From Pseudomonadota bacterium (lineage in GTDB: Bacteria > Pseudomonadota > Gammaproteobacteria > Burkholderiales > Burkholderiaceae_C), in assembly GCA_018241405.1 (NCBI GenBank), contig JAFEDY010000030.1:1-64000 (forward strand): a stretch of DNA of 64,000 bases, read 5' to 3'. The notes below the pieces were generated by a model that saw only the letters and a list, made by a program, of their open reading frames with translations, was not told the DNA's origin and made no database searches. The position numbers were made by a program, and so were the translations under genes. Positions 26,305 to 33,736 of this stretch are shown in pieces. The stretch's first letter is position 1; every line of letters starts with the position of its first letter.

Positions 26305-27183
26305 TCAGAACACCGGCAGGGGCAGCTTGGCGATGGCCTCGGGGCCGCCCACGCGTTCCAGGTACTCGGCCTGGCTGCACTGCACATAGCGATCGAAATA
26401 CTGGGCCCAGCCGCCTTCTTCCTTGGCGCTGGCGGCGTATTCCTTGAAATGCTTGGCATCAAAGCCATACAGCGGTGCGCAGGAGCTGGGGTGCGCGCCA
26501 TGGGGCAGGTGCACCACGCCGGTGGTCTCGGCGCGCTCCCAGGGTACGTAGCGGGCCTCTTCGCCCTGGGCGAAGTGGCTGCTGTCGACCAGCTCGTCGC
26601 AGCTGACCAGGGTGGTCTTGGCGGCGCGGGCGAACAGGTCGTCCATGTACAGGTCGGGGCCCTTGACCTGGCAGACGCCGCGCGCGTCGGCGCGGTCTAC
26701 GTGCAAGAGCGCCACATCCAGCGGCAGGGCGGGCATGGCCACCCAGTGTTTGCCGTCATAGGGCGAGGGCACCAGCTTGAGGTCTGGGTTGTGCTTGAGC
26801 ACGTCCGTGCCCAGGCCGATGCGCGTGGGGATGAAGGGCACCCGCATGGCGGCGGCCTTGAGGCCCAGCATGAACAGGCCTTCGTCGACTTCCATGACCT
26901 CGATGGCGCCGCTCTGGCGCGCCTGGCGGAAGTAGGGCTCCAGCGGGATGAAGTCGAGCGAGACAAAGGCAAAAACCAGCTTCTTGACCTTGCCCGCCGC
27001 GCACAGCATGCCCACGTCGGCGCCGCCGTAGGCGACCACGGTGAGATCCTTGGCGGGGCTGCGCAGCAGCTCGCGCACCAGGGCCATGGGCTTGCGTCGC
27101 GGGCCCCAGCCGCCGATGCCGACGGTCATGCCATCCTTGATATGTGCGACCGCCTGGGCCGCGCTCATGAGTTTGTTGGCCAT
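26305..27183 (-). CDS. ipdA: IpdA-like CoA-transferase-fold ring-C hydrolase, alpha subunit
   Basis: 292 residues from ATG 27183. The N-terminal DGMTVGIGGWGPRRKPMALV glycine-rich CoA loop and the EVDEGLFMLGLKAAAMRVPF block, whose Glu sits where transferases carry the catalytic Glu, match IpdA. With IpdB it opens the last steroid ring (ring C) hydrolytically. It starts five bases after tesB, making it the second gene of the long leftward operon. An upstream in-frame ATG at 27243 overlaps tesB and has no family support. Confidence 0.9.
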   Translation of the reverse strand: MANKLMSAAQAVAHIKDGMTVGIGGWGPRRKPMALVRELLRSPAKDLTVVAYGGADVGMLCAAGKVKKLVFAFVSLDFIPLEPYFRQARQSGAIEVMEVDEGLFMLGLKAAAMRVPFIPTRIGLGTDVLKHNPDLKLVPSPYDGKHWVAMPALPLDVALLHVDRADARGVCQVKGPDLYMDDLFARAAKTTLVSCDELVDSSHFAQGEEARYVPWERAETTGVVHLPHGAHPSSCAPLYGFDAKHFKEYAASAKEEGGWAQYFDRYVQCSQAEYLERVGGPEAIAKLPLPVF

Positions 27184-27188
27184 GGCAA

Positions 27189-28103
27189 TCACGCCTCCTT
27201 GTCCAGTAGCTGTTGTTGCGACACGCTGAAGTCGTGGCCCCACAGGCTCACGCGCGTGAATTCATGGGCAATGTGCTGCCCCCAGTCGATCACTGCGCCG
27301 TTGTAGCCAAACTCGATGTCGAAGTTGGATGGCGTGCGCATGTAGAACGAAATCATCTTGTCATTGGTGTGCTGGCCCAGCGTGGCCGTCATCTGCACCT
27401 TGTGCTCGCGCATGCGGTCCATGGCGCGGCCCACCTCGGGCATGTCCTCGACCTCGACCATCACGTGCACGCAGCCGCTCTCGACGGGAAAGCCCGCCAG
27501 CGCCAGGCTGTGGTGGCGGCCGTTGTTGCAGTGCAGGAAGTGGATCGGCAGGGACACGCCCTCGGTGCCCGGGGGCTCGAAGTTCATGATGTCCGACAGG
27601 CCAAAGCCCATCACGTCCTTGAAGAAGGTGGCCGTCTTGGCGAAGTCGGGTGCGGGCAGCACCGTGTGGCCCATGCCGATGCCGCCGGTGATGAAGCGCG
27701 AGACGCCCTTGGGCGAGGCAAAGTGGGCGAAGTCGGACTTGAAGCCCCAGACCACTTCATGGCGGTTGCCCGAAGGGTCATTGAAGCTCACCACCTGCTG
27801 GGCGCAGCGCTGGCGGCAGAAGGCCGCGTCTTCCAGCACATGGGCCACGTCGGCGGCGCGCAGGGCCTGCAGGGCCTGGTCGAACGCGGCCTGGCCGGCC
27901 ACTTCCCAGCCCGAGGCGACATAGGCATCGCGCGCGCCGGGCTCGACGGCAAAGCGGAACTGGCGCTCATCCATGCGCACCAGCAGGCCGCCGTCCGCGG
28001 TGGGCGCGGTCATCATGCCGAGCACGTTCTCGGCGTAGTTTTTCCAACGGGGCATGTCGGTGGTCTGCGCCACCACATACGCCAGTCCGCGAATGTCCAT
28101 CAT
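27189..28103 (-). CDS. tesB: Type I extradiol dioxygenase, 3,4-DHSA 4,5-dioxygenase
   Basis: 304 residues, a two-module VOC-fold extradiol dioxygenase. Metal ligands His146, His213 and Glu264 fall at the positions known for BphC (146, 210, 260). The second-sphere residues His198, His245 and Tyr254 also correspond. It performs meta cleavage of the catecholic A ring of 3,4-dihydroxy-9,10-secoandrosta-1,3,5(10)-triene-9,17-dione, as TesB in Comamonas and HsaC in mycobacteria. First gene of the long leftward operon. AAGGG eight bases upstream supports ATG 28103, and a palindrome lies 68 bases upstream at 28172-28191. Confidence 0.92.
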   Translation of the reverse strand: MMDIRGLAYVVAQTTDMPRWKNYAENVLGMMTAPTADGGLLVRMDERQFRFAVEPGARDAYVASGWEVAGQAAFDQALQALRAADVAHVLEDAAFCRQRCAQQVVSFNDPSGNRHEVVWGFKSDFAHFASPKGVSRFITGGIGMGHTVLPAPDFAKTATFFKDVMGFGLSDIMNFEPPGTEGVSLPIHFLHCNNGRHHSLALAGFPVESGCVHVMVEVEDMPEVGRAMDRMREHKVQMTATLGQHTNDKMISFYMRTPSNFDIEFGYNGAVIDWGQHIAHEFTRVSLWGHDFSVSQQQLLDKEA

Positions 28104-28171
28104 GGTCTGTCCCTTCTCGTTCCCATGGTCTAGGGGATGCTGGGCATTCTGGCCAAGGCGCTAGGAGGCAA

Positions 28172-28191
28172 CATCGTCCGTTGAGACTAAC
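28172..28191. promoter_or_regulatory. 20-bp palindrome (putative TesR box), site D
   Basis: CATCGTCC-GTTG-AGACTAAC: perfect left half, right half AGACTAAC close to the GGACTAAC of site F. It lies in the 208-base divergent region, 68 bases before tesB and 120 bases before the SnoaL-fold gene. Confidence 0.65.
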
Positions 28192-28311
28192 GCCGCCTCT
28201 GGGTTACAGTTTGCCGGCGCTCCTATAAGAGCGTAAACACGCTCTAAGGAGGGTCGGGCTAGCGAGCCCCAAGTCGATTGGCCCTCTCCAGCGGTGCGAA
28301 GGCGAGATTCG

Positions 28312-28779
28312 ATGGACAACTCAGAAGCGATTGCGATCATTCAAATCACGCAGCTGCTCTACCGCTATGCCGAGTGCATTGACCAGGGGCAACTGGAGCA
28401 AGCCGCGGCGCTGTTTGGCCAGGCCCGCATCCATACCGGGGCGGACCAACCCCTGGATGCCCAGGAATTGCTTGCCCTGTGGCGCCGCCTCCTCATTCTT
28501 TACCCCTGTGGTACGCCTCGTACCCGCCATCTGATTTCCAACCCCATCATCGAAGTGTCCGGCGATGGGTACAGCGCCAGCGCACGATCGTGCTACACGG
28601 TGTTGCAGGCGGTGGACGGATTCGCGTTGCAAGTCATTGCCAGCGGGCGCTACCACGATCGGTTTTCCTGCGTCGGCGGATCCTGGCACTTTACCGAGCG
28701 CGACTATAGGCAGATGGACTTTGTGGGAGACCTGAGCCGGCATTTGCGCCGAGCGGCAAAGACTTCGCCAATTGATTGA
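28312..28779 (+). CDS. SnoaL/NTF2-fold protein, possible steroid dehydratase or isomerase
   Basis: 155 residues from ATG 28312; a GTG at 28294 is in frame but poorer, because AAGGCGAG just before 28312 is a reasonable Shine-Dalgarno. It has the helical start of the fold (IIQITQLLYRYAECIDQG), then RTRHLISNPIIEVSGDGYSA and SWHFTERDYRQMDF. SnoaL-fold enzymes include ketosteroid isomerase and the bile-acid 7alpha-dehydratase BaiE. An AxxRTRHxxSN pattern is common in ring-hydroxy acting members. It is the only rightward gene between tesB and the ene-reductase and ends at a bidirectional terminator. Function is inferred from fold and context only. Confidence 0.7.
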   Translation: MDNSEAIAIIQITQLLYRYAECIDQGQLEQAAALFGQARIHTGADQPLDAQELLALWRRLLILYPCGTPRTRHLISNPIIEVSGDGYSASARSCYTVLQAVDGFALQVIASGRYHDRFSCVGGSWHFTERDYRQMDFVGDLSRHLRRAAKTSPID

Positions 28780-28895
28780 GAGCGACCAAGGCCGCATCGA
28801 CGTAGCCGGACAGCGGTGTGCCGGCAGGCCGCAGCTGTGCAGCGGCAAGGCGATAGGCGTAGCGCGTTGGTCTCGCTCCAGCTTCGGCGTCAGGC

Positions 28896-28922
28896 AAAAC
28901 GCCCCGCGAACCGGGGCGTTTT
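28896..28922. terminator. Bidirectional rho-independent terminator
   Basis: AAAACGCCCC (28896-28905), loop GCGAACC, GGGGCGTTTT (28913-28922). A perfect stem with A- and T-ends, placed between the converging SnoaL-fold gene and the ene-reductase. Confidence 0.9.
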
Positions 28923-28945
28923 CCTGGCCTTGCATTGAGCGGCGT

Positions 28946-30019
28946 TCAGACTGCCTGTGCGGCGGGCGCGTAGTCGATGTAGCCGGCTGCGCCCGCGGTA
29001 TACAGGGTGCGACGATCGAACCTGGCCAGGGGCAGCCCGTCTTGCAGGCGGTGCACCAGGTCGGGGTTGCCGATGAAGTGGCGCGCGAACGAAATGGCCT
29101 CGCCCTGGCCGGCCTGCAGGGCAGCCTCGGCGCCTGCGCCGTCAAATCCGTCGTTGAGGATCAGCGGGCCGTCAAAGTTGCGCCGCGCCAGCGCAAAGGC
29201 GTCGATGTCGGCGCTGGGCGCGCGCATCACGTGCAGGTAGGCAAGGCGCAGGGCCGAGGCCTGGCGCATCAGCTCGGCATGGGTGGCGCCAGAGTCTTCG
29301 TCGGCCGTGTCGTTGTAGGTGTTGCCGGGGTTCAGGCGCAGGCCCACGCGGCCCGCGCCAATGGCGTCGGCCATGGCCTGCAGGCACTCTGCAGCAAAGC
29401 GTGCGCGTGCCGCGGCGTTGCCGCCATATTCGTCCTGGCGCTGGTTGGTGGCCGAGCTCAGGAACTGCATGCTCAGGTAGCCGCTGGTGCCGTGCAGCTC
29501 GACGCCGTCGAAACCCGCCTCGCGTGCGCGCAGCGCTGCCGCCCGGTGCTCGGCAATCGCTGCCTTCACTTCTTCGGTGCTCAGCGCGTGGGGCATGTCG
29601 AACGGCTGCATGCCCGCGGCGTCCGTCCATACCTCGCCGTGCGCCTGCAGGGCCGAAGGGGCCACTGTCTTTACGCCGGCGGGCTTGATGTGCCGGCTGC
29701 CGACGCGCCCGCCGTGCATGATCTGCAGCACCATGCGCCCGCCGCGCGCGTGCACGGCATCCGTCACGCGGCGCCAGCCTTGCACATGGGCCGGGGTCTC
29801 TATGCCGGGCTGGCGGCAGTAGGCCTGGCCGGTCACCTCGGGCCAGGTGCCCTCGGCGACGATGAGGCCGGCGCTGGCGCGCTGGGCGTAGTGCTCGACC
29901 ATGAGGTCGTTGGGCGTTCCGTCGGCCTCGGCGCGGTTGCGTGTCATGGGGGCCATGACGATGCGGTTGGCCAGGTGCAGGTCACCCAGCGTGGTGGGCG
30001 TGAACAGTTGCTGTGTCAT
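28946..30019 (-). CDS. Old-yellow-enzyme ene-reductase (NemA/XenA-like)
   Basis: 357 residues, single FMN barrel. Motifs: IVMAPMTRNRA at the N-terminus, MVLQIMHGGRVG, the catalytic HGTSGYLSMQFLSSATNQR region (the classic HGAHGYL with His kept and the second His replaced by Ser), DEYGG and FIGNPDL. It reduces activated C=C bonds with NAD(P)H. Last gene of a leftward unit SDR-SDR-SnoaL-OYE beginning at site E. A steroid enone or dienone formed after dehydration of a bile-acid hydroxyl is a reasonable substrate, but nitroester/enone detoxification members look the same. Confidence 0.8.
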   Translation of the reverse strand: MTQQLFTPTTLGDLHLANRIVMAPMTRNRAEADGTPNDLMVEHYAQRASAGLIVAEGTWPEVTGQAYCRQPGIETPAHVQGWRRVTDAVHARGGRMVLQIMHGGRVGSRHIKPAGVKTVAPSALQAHGEVWTDAAGMQPFDMPHALSTEEVKAAIAEHRAAALRAREAGFDGVELHGTSGYLSMQFLSSATNQRQDEYGGNAAARARFAAECLQAMADAIGAGRVGLRLNPGNTYNDTADEDSGATHAELMRQASALRLAYLHVMRAPSADIDAFALARRNFDGPLILNDGFDGAGAEAALQAGQGEAISFARHFIGNPDLVHRLQDGLPLARFDRRTLYTAGAAGYIDYAPAAQAV

Positions 30020-30046
30020 ACCAAAGCAAATGGGTTAAGGGCGGCT

Positions 30047-30688
30047 TTAGCGCACGCGCATTTTGGGCGCGGGCGTGCCGCGCCGGATGGTTTTGAGGAA
30101 CTGCTCCAGTGGCGCGGGCGCGGCCACCTGGGGCAGGCTGTCCTTGTCGGGGCGCTGGGCCCAGAATTCACGCCATGAAGGGAACAGGTCGTGAAACGTG
30201 CCCCAGTAGGGCTCGCGGCCGGGCCAGCGCATCTTCATGTCGCCGATCGGCGGCTTGTTCAGGTCGGTGGCGTACCAGTAGCAGGGCAGGCGGCGGCGGA
30301 AGAACCACTGGCCGTCGATGCGCTCGTAGTCGTCCCAGTACAGCATCTGCATGATGACCCACTCGGGGCCGCATTCATGCTCGTTCTTGGAGTAGACGAC
30401 GCCGGTGGCGTGGTCAGCATCCACGAACTCGATGATGTGCTGGCCCAGATGGTGCGAGGTGCCGGTGAACTGGTCGCGCAGCGTGTCGTCCTGCCAGGCC
30501 TTGAAATGCGCGCGGCCCACCTTCTCCTTGCCGACGCGGATGTCGGGGGCGAAGAGGTTCACATGCGCGTCCATGTCGCGCATGTCCAGCGACAGCGAGT
30601 ATTTGCCTGCGAGCTGGCGAATGGCGTCGAGAGACTCCAGGCGGTCGATGCGCTCCTCCAGAGTGGAGGGCCAGGTAGTGGTACCCAT
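30047..30688 (-). CDS. SnoaL-fold protein, long form (213 aa)
   Basis: The N-terminus LEERIDRLESLDAIRQLAGKYSLSLDMRD and SHHLGQHIIEFVDADHATGV are typical of SnoaL_4/BaiE-like proteins, with a conserved Tyr, Asp and paired His. The C-terminal third (PPIGDMKMRWPGREPYWGTF) is an extension not seen in short members. Family members include bile-acid 7alpha-dehydratase and scytalone-dehydratase-like enzymes. It lies between an SDR and the ene-reductase, so a hydroxysteroid dehydratase is a fair hypothesis. AAGGGGG upstream supports the start. Confidence 0.7.
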   Translation of the reverse strand: MGTTTWPSTLEERIDRLESLDAIRQLAGKYSLSLDMRDMDAHVNLFAPDIRVGKEKVGRAHFKAWQDDTLRDQFTGTSHHLGQHIIEFVDADHATGVVYSKNEHECGPEWVIMQMLYWDDYERIDGQWFFRRRLPCYWYATDLNKPPIGDMKMRWPGREPYWGTFHDLFPSWREFWAQRPDKDSLPQVAAPAPLEQFLKTIRRGTPAPKMRVR

Positions 30689-30703
30689 GCGTGTGCCCCC
30701 TTG

Positions 30704-31471
30704 TCACAGTGCCGTTATCAGCACGGCAGACCGGCCGCCATCCACCGGCAGCGAGGCGCCGGTGATGTAGCCGGCCTCGTCGCTGGCAAGGAAGACGATG
30801 GCGTGCGCCAGGTCGTCCGGCTGGCCCACGCGGCCCATGGGGATGAGTTTTTCGGTGGACTTGCGGCTTTCCTCGCTGGCCAGCATGCCGGCCGTGGCGG
30901 GTGTCTCGACCACGGCGGGGATCACCACGTTGACACGCACGCCGTGCGGCGCTCCTTCAGCCGCCGCCGCGCGCGAAAAATTGTCCACGGCCGCCTTGGC
31001 CGCGCTGTAGCCCGCCATCTGCGGTGTGCCCAGCTGCCCGCAGATGGAGGAGACGTTGACGATGGAGCCGCCCTTGTCCTTCATCAGCTTGAGCGCCGCG
31101 CGCGTGCCCCAGAAGGTGCCGTCCACCGTGGTCTGGAAGTTGGCGTGCCAGTCGGCGGTGCTCATCTGGTCGATGGCGCCCCAGGTGTAGGCCATGGCGT
31201 TGTTGACCAGAATGTCCAGGCGGCCGTGGCGCTTCGCAGCGCCCTCGATGGCGCCCACGTACTGGGCCTCGTCGCCCACGTCGGCTGTCACCGCCTCGGC
31301 CTTGCCGCCTGCGGCGCGGATCTGCTTCACCACCGCATCCAGCGGCTCCTGGCGGCGGCCGCAGATGACCACCGTGGCGCCTTCCCTGGCCATGCGTTGC
31401 GCCGTGGCCGCGCCAATGCCGCTGCCGCCACCCGAAACAAAGGCCACCTTGCCTTGCAGTCGATTACCCAT
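30704..31471 (-). CDS. SDR oxidoreductase, probable hydroxysteroid dehydrogenase
   Basis: 255 residues, classical SDR: SGGGSGIGAATAQ, NNAMAYTWGAI, catalytic SSICGQLGTPQMAGYSAAKAA. The usual NNAG is NNAM. The C-terminal GYITGASLPVDGGRSA is standard. GGAG lies before the ATG. It follows another SDR 19 bases upstream, and both probably act on ring hydroxyls (C7 or C12) of bile-acid-derived substrates; the paired 12-hydroxyl dehydrogenase/reductase steps SteA and SteB of Comamonas are a possible parallel. Substrate position and direction are not visible. Confidence 0.8.
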   Translation of the reverse strand: MGNRLQGKVAFVSGGGSGIGAATAQRMAREGATVVICGRRQEPLDAVVKQIRAAGGKAEAVTADVGDEAQYVGAIEGAAKRHGRLDILVNNAMAYTWGAIDQMSTADWHANFQTTVDGTFWGTRAALKLMKDKGGSIVNVSSICGQLGTPQMAGYSAAKAAVDNFSRAAAAEGAPHGVRVNVVIPAVVETPATAGMLASEESRKSTEKLIPMGRVGQPDDLAHAIVFLASDEAGYITGASLPVDGGRSAVLITAL

Positions 31472-31489
31472 ATTGCTTCTCCGTCGTGA

Positions 31490-32221
31490 TCACAGGAAGG
31501 CGCTGCCGCCGTTGACGGCCACACTCTGGCCGGTGACAAAACCGCTGTCGTCGCTGGCCAGGAACACCGCCACCTTGGCGATGTCCTCGGGCTCGGCCAT
31601 GCGGCCCATGGGCACGCCGGCGATGATGGCGTCGGCCCATTCCTGGGGGATGCCCTGCATCATGGGCGTGTTGGTCGGGCCGGGCACCAGGGTGTTGACG
31701 CGCACGCCGCTCTTGGCCAGCTCCTTGGCCATGACGCGGGTCAGGCCCTGGATGGCGGCCTTGGAGGCCACGTAGTGCGCCGGGCCGTCGCCGCTGACCG
31801 ACGAGGTGCTGCCCAGGTTGACGACCACGCCGCCGCCGGTTTTCAGCATGGCGCGCACCGCGGCGCGGGCGCAGTAGAAGGCGCCGTTCAGGTTCACGCC
31901 GATGACACGGGCCCAGGCCTCGTCGCTCATTTCGGTAAAGCTGTCCATGCCGCCGGTGCCGGCGTTGTTCACCAGCACGTCCACGCGGCCGCGCTGCGCG
32001 ACGACCTCATCGACCAGCGCGTTCACGGCGGCGGAATCGGCCACGTTGAGCGCGCGCGCCAGGTGCTGGCCGCCCAGTCCTTCGAGGGTCTGCTGCGCGG
32101 CTTCCAGATTCAGGTCCAGCGCCACCACGGTGGCGCCTTCGGCGGCAAACCGGCGTGCAATGGCACGGCCCATGCCCTGACCGGCGCCGGTCACCAGCGC
32201 CACTTTGTCTTTGAGTTTCAT
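31490..32221 (-). CDS. SDR oxidoreductase (FabG-like), probable hydroxysteroid dehydrogenase
   Basis: 243 residues starting at MKLKDKVALVTGAGQGMGRA, with GGAG six bases upstream; the longer in-frame start has no support. Catalytic NLGSTSSVSGDGPAHYVASKAA and C-terminal TGQSVAVNGGSAFL. Classical NAD(P)-dependent SDR. First gene of the leftward unit controlled by the palindrome at 32296-32315, followed by a second SDR, a SnoaL-fold protein and an ene-reductase, which suggests a small pathway for modifying ring hydroxyls. Confidence 0.8.
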   Translation of the reverse strand: MKLKDKVALVTGAGQGMGRAIARRFAAEGATVVALDLNLEAAQQTLEGLGGQHLARALNVADSAAVNALVDEVVAQRGRVDVLVNNAGTGGMDSFTEMSDEAWARVIGVNLNGAFYCARAAVRAMLKTGGGVVVNLGSTSSVSGDGPAHYVASKAAIQGLTRVMAKELAKSGVRVNTLVPGPTNTPMMQGIPQEWADAIIAGVPMGRMAEPEDIAKVAVFLASDDSGFVTGQSVAVNGGSAFL

Positions 32222-32295
32222 GTCTCGCTCCGAGGTTGATGCGGGGTGTGGGTCACCCGTACAGCAGCAAGCGTAGGCAGACATGGCCTTGGTGC

Positions 32296-32315
32296 CATCG
32301 TCCGATGGGACTACT
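32296..32315. promoter_or_regulatory. 20-bp palindrome (putative TesR box), site E
   Basis: CATCGTCC-GATG-GGACTACT. It lies 74 bases upstream of the SDR at 31490-32221. The CTA in its right half (32311-32313) is the TAG stop of the upstream SnoaL-fold gene, so site and coding end overlap. Confidence 0.65.
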
Positions 32316-32763
32316 GCGGCGTGCGCTCGTCGTGGCCTACCACTTCGGCCAGGATGGTCGAGCGCGTGGCGACGATCTTCCAGCTGCCGTCCACACGGCG
32401 GTAAGCATCGTCGTACATCACGCCCAGGCGGCGCGTCTGGCCGGTGTGGGCGTCGAGGTTGAAGTAGGACAGGGCCCAGCGGCCACGGGCGTTGTCGGCG
32501 TCCAGCAGCTCGATCTCGGGGTTCGCGCCATGGTGGCTGTCGCGCACCTGGGGCTGGCAGGCCAGGCGCTGGTACAGGGCGATGAAGCTGTCGCGGTCGT
32601 GGAAGACGCCGAGCGGGCCGTAGTCGATGGTGATGGGGCCGGTGGCAAAGCAGTCGCGTATGGCTTCCACCTCCTTCAGGTCACAGGCGTTCAGGTAGCG
32701 GTGCTTGAGCTGGCGAATGGCTTCCAGGGCCTCCAGGCGGGCCAGGCGTTGTTCAAAGTCCAT
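32311..32763 (-). CDS. SnoaL-fold protein resembling bile-acid 7alpha-dehydratase BaiE
   Basis: 150 residues from ATG 32763, three bases after the upstream SDR stop. FEQRLARLEALEAIRQLKHR starts the fold, with an Asp shortly after the Tyr; DSHHGANPEIELLDADNARG has the paired His followed by an RW motif, a pattern I also recall in Clostridium BaiE (HMGHTPEITID...GRW). On this basis it may eliminate water from a hydroxysteroid. Ketosteroid-isomerase-like activity is the main alternative. Its stop codon lies inside palindrome site E. Confidence 0.75.
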   Translation of the reverse strand: MDFEQRLARLEALEAIRQLKHRYLNACDLKEVEAIRDCFATGPITIDYGPLGVFHDRDSFIALYQRLACQPQVRDSHHGANPEIELLDADNARGRWALSYFNLDAHTGQTRRLGVMYDDAYRRVDGSWKIVATRSTILAEVVGHDERTPQ

Positions 32764-32765
32764 GG

Positions 32766-33659
32766 TCAGCTCACGCGGGCTGGGTGGTAGGGGCGGGGCG
32801 CGCCGAGGAATTCGCGCCAGCTCGGCGGGCTGCGGTCGTCCTCGTCGCGCAGGCCGTATTCCTGCGCCAGCTCGGCCAGGATCAGGGTCTGGCCGCTGCG
32901 CTGCGCCAGCGCCGGGTCGCGCCACAGGGCGTGGATGGTGTGGCCCACGTACTGCGGGCTTTCGCTGCGCGCCATGAAGTCGCCATAGGCGTCGCTGCGC
33001 TGTTGGGCGGCGAGGGTGGTGCGCTCGGTACGCTGCACGCCCAGCCACAGCGACAGCGCGGCCACGCCCCTGCCCTCGAAGTCCACCGCCATATCAAAGG
33101 CCATCTTGTCGCAGCCGGCCTTTTGCGCGCCATAGGCCGGGCCATGCATGTAGCAGCCCGCGCCAAACGACGAGGTAAAGACCACCAGCGCGCCGCCATC
33201 GCGCCCCGCGGCCAGCAGCAGCGGCGCGGCATGGTGGGTGGCGACATAGTGCGAGCGCAGGCCCACGTTGAGCATCTCGGCCTGGGCCAGGGGCTTCTCC
33301 CAGAAGGGGCCGGGAGCGATCAGGCTGTCGTGAATCGCCAGGGCGTTGTTGACGAGGATGTCGATGCGCCCCTGTTCGCAGGCAATGCGCTCGAACAGTG
33401 CGGCCACCTGGGCGTCGTCGCCATGGTCGCAGGCCACGGCGATGCCTGTGCCGCCGGCGGCTGTGACGGCGGCGGCGCTGCTATGGATGGTGCCGTGCAG
33501 GGGCGTATCGCCCATGTGGCGCTGGCCCTCCTGGGTGCTGCGGCCGGTGACATACACGGTCATGCCGGCGGCGCCCAGCGCCTGGGCTATGCCCTGGCCT
33601 ACGCCGCGGCTGGCGCCGGTGACGACGGCCACGCGGGCGGAAGTGGGGGTTGATGACAT
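32766..33659 (-). CDS. SDR oxidoreductase, DHRS1-like
   Basis: 297 residues. VAVVTGASRGVGQGIAQALG, then an insertion after the second strand (VYVTGRSTQEGQRHMGDTPL), NNALAIHDSLI, and catalytic SSFGAGCYMHGPAYGAQKAG, characteristic of the DHRS1 class. The Ser-Tyr-Lys set is present. It has GGAG six bases before the ATG. A second DHRS1-type SDR is encoded at 56036-56908. It lies after fadD3 in the hsaA-tesH leftward operon. Steroid substrate probable; position unknown. Confidence 0.8.
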   Translation of the reverse strand: MSSTPTSARVAVVTGASRGVGQGIAQALGAAGMTVYVTGRSTQEGQRHMGDTPLHGTIHSSAAAVTAAGGTGIAVACDHGDDAQVAALFERIACEQGRIDILVNNALAIHDSLIAPGPFWEKPLAQAEMLNVGLRSHYVATHHAAPLLLAAGRDGGALVVFTSSFGAGCYMHGPAYGAQKAGCDKMAFDMAVDFEGRGVAALSLWLGVQRTERTTLAAQQRSDAYGDFMARSESPQYVGHTIHALWRDPALAQRSGQTLILAELAQEYGLRDEDDRSPPSWREFLGAPRPYHPARVS

Positions 33660-33680
33660 GGCGTCTCCATGCTGCTGTAA

Positions 33681-33705
33681 TTTTGATAGCTTCTAGCGCT
33701 TATCC
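33681..33705. repeat. Comamonadaceae-type intergenic element
   Basis: TTTTGATAGCTTCTAGCGCT then TATCC. A single copy of the GATAGCT...AGCGCTT element, lying in the 77-base gap between fadD3 and an SDR gene. Confidence 0.7.
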
Positions 33706-33736
33706 ATCATTGGCTAGAGCTGCATTTTTCTCATAT

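Noticed and set aside
25517..27183. Annotation as 3-oxoacid (acetoacetyl/glutaconate) CoA-transferase
   Set aside because: Sequence blocks and context fit IpdA/IpdB, which use the transferase fold for ring-C hydrolysis.
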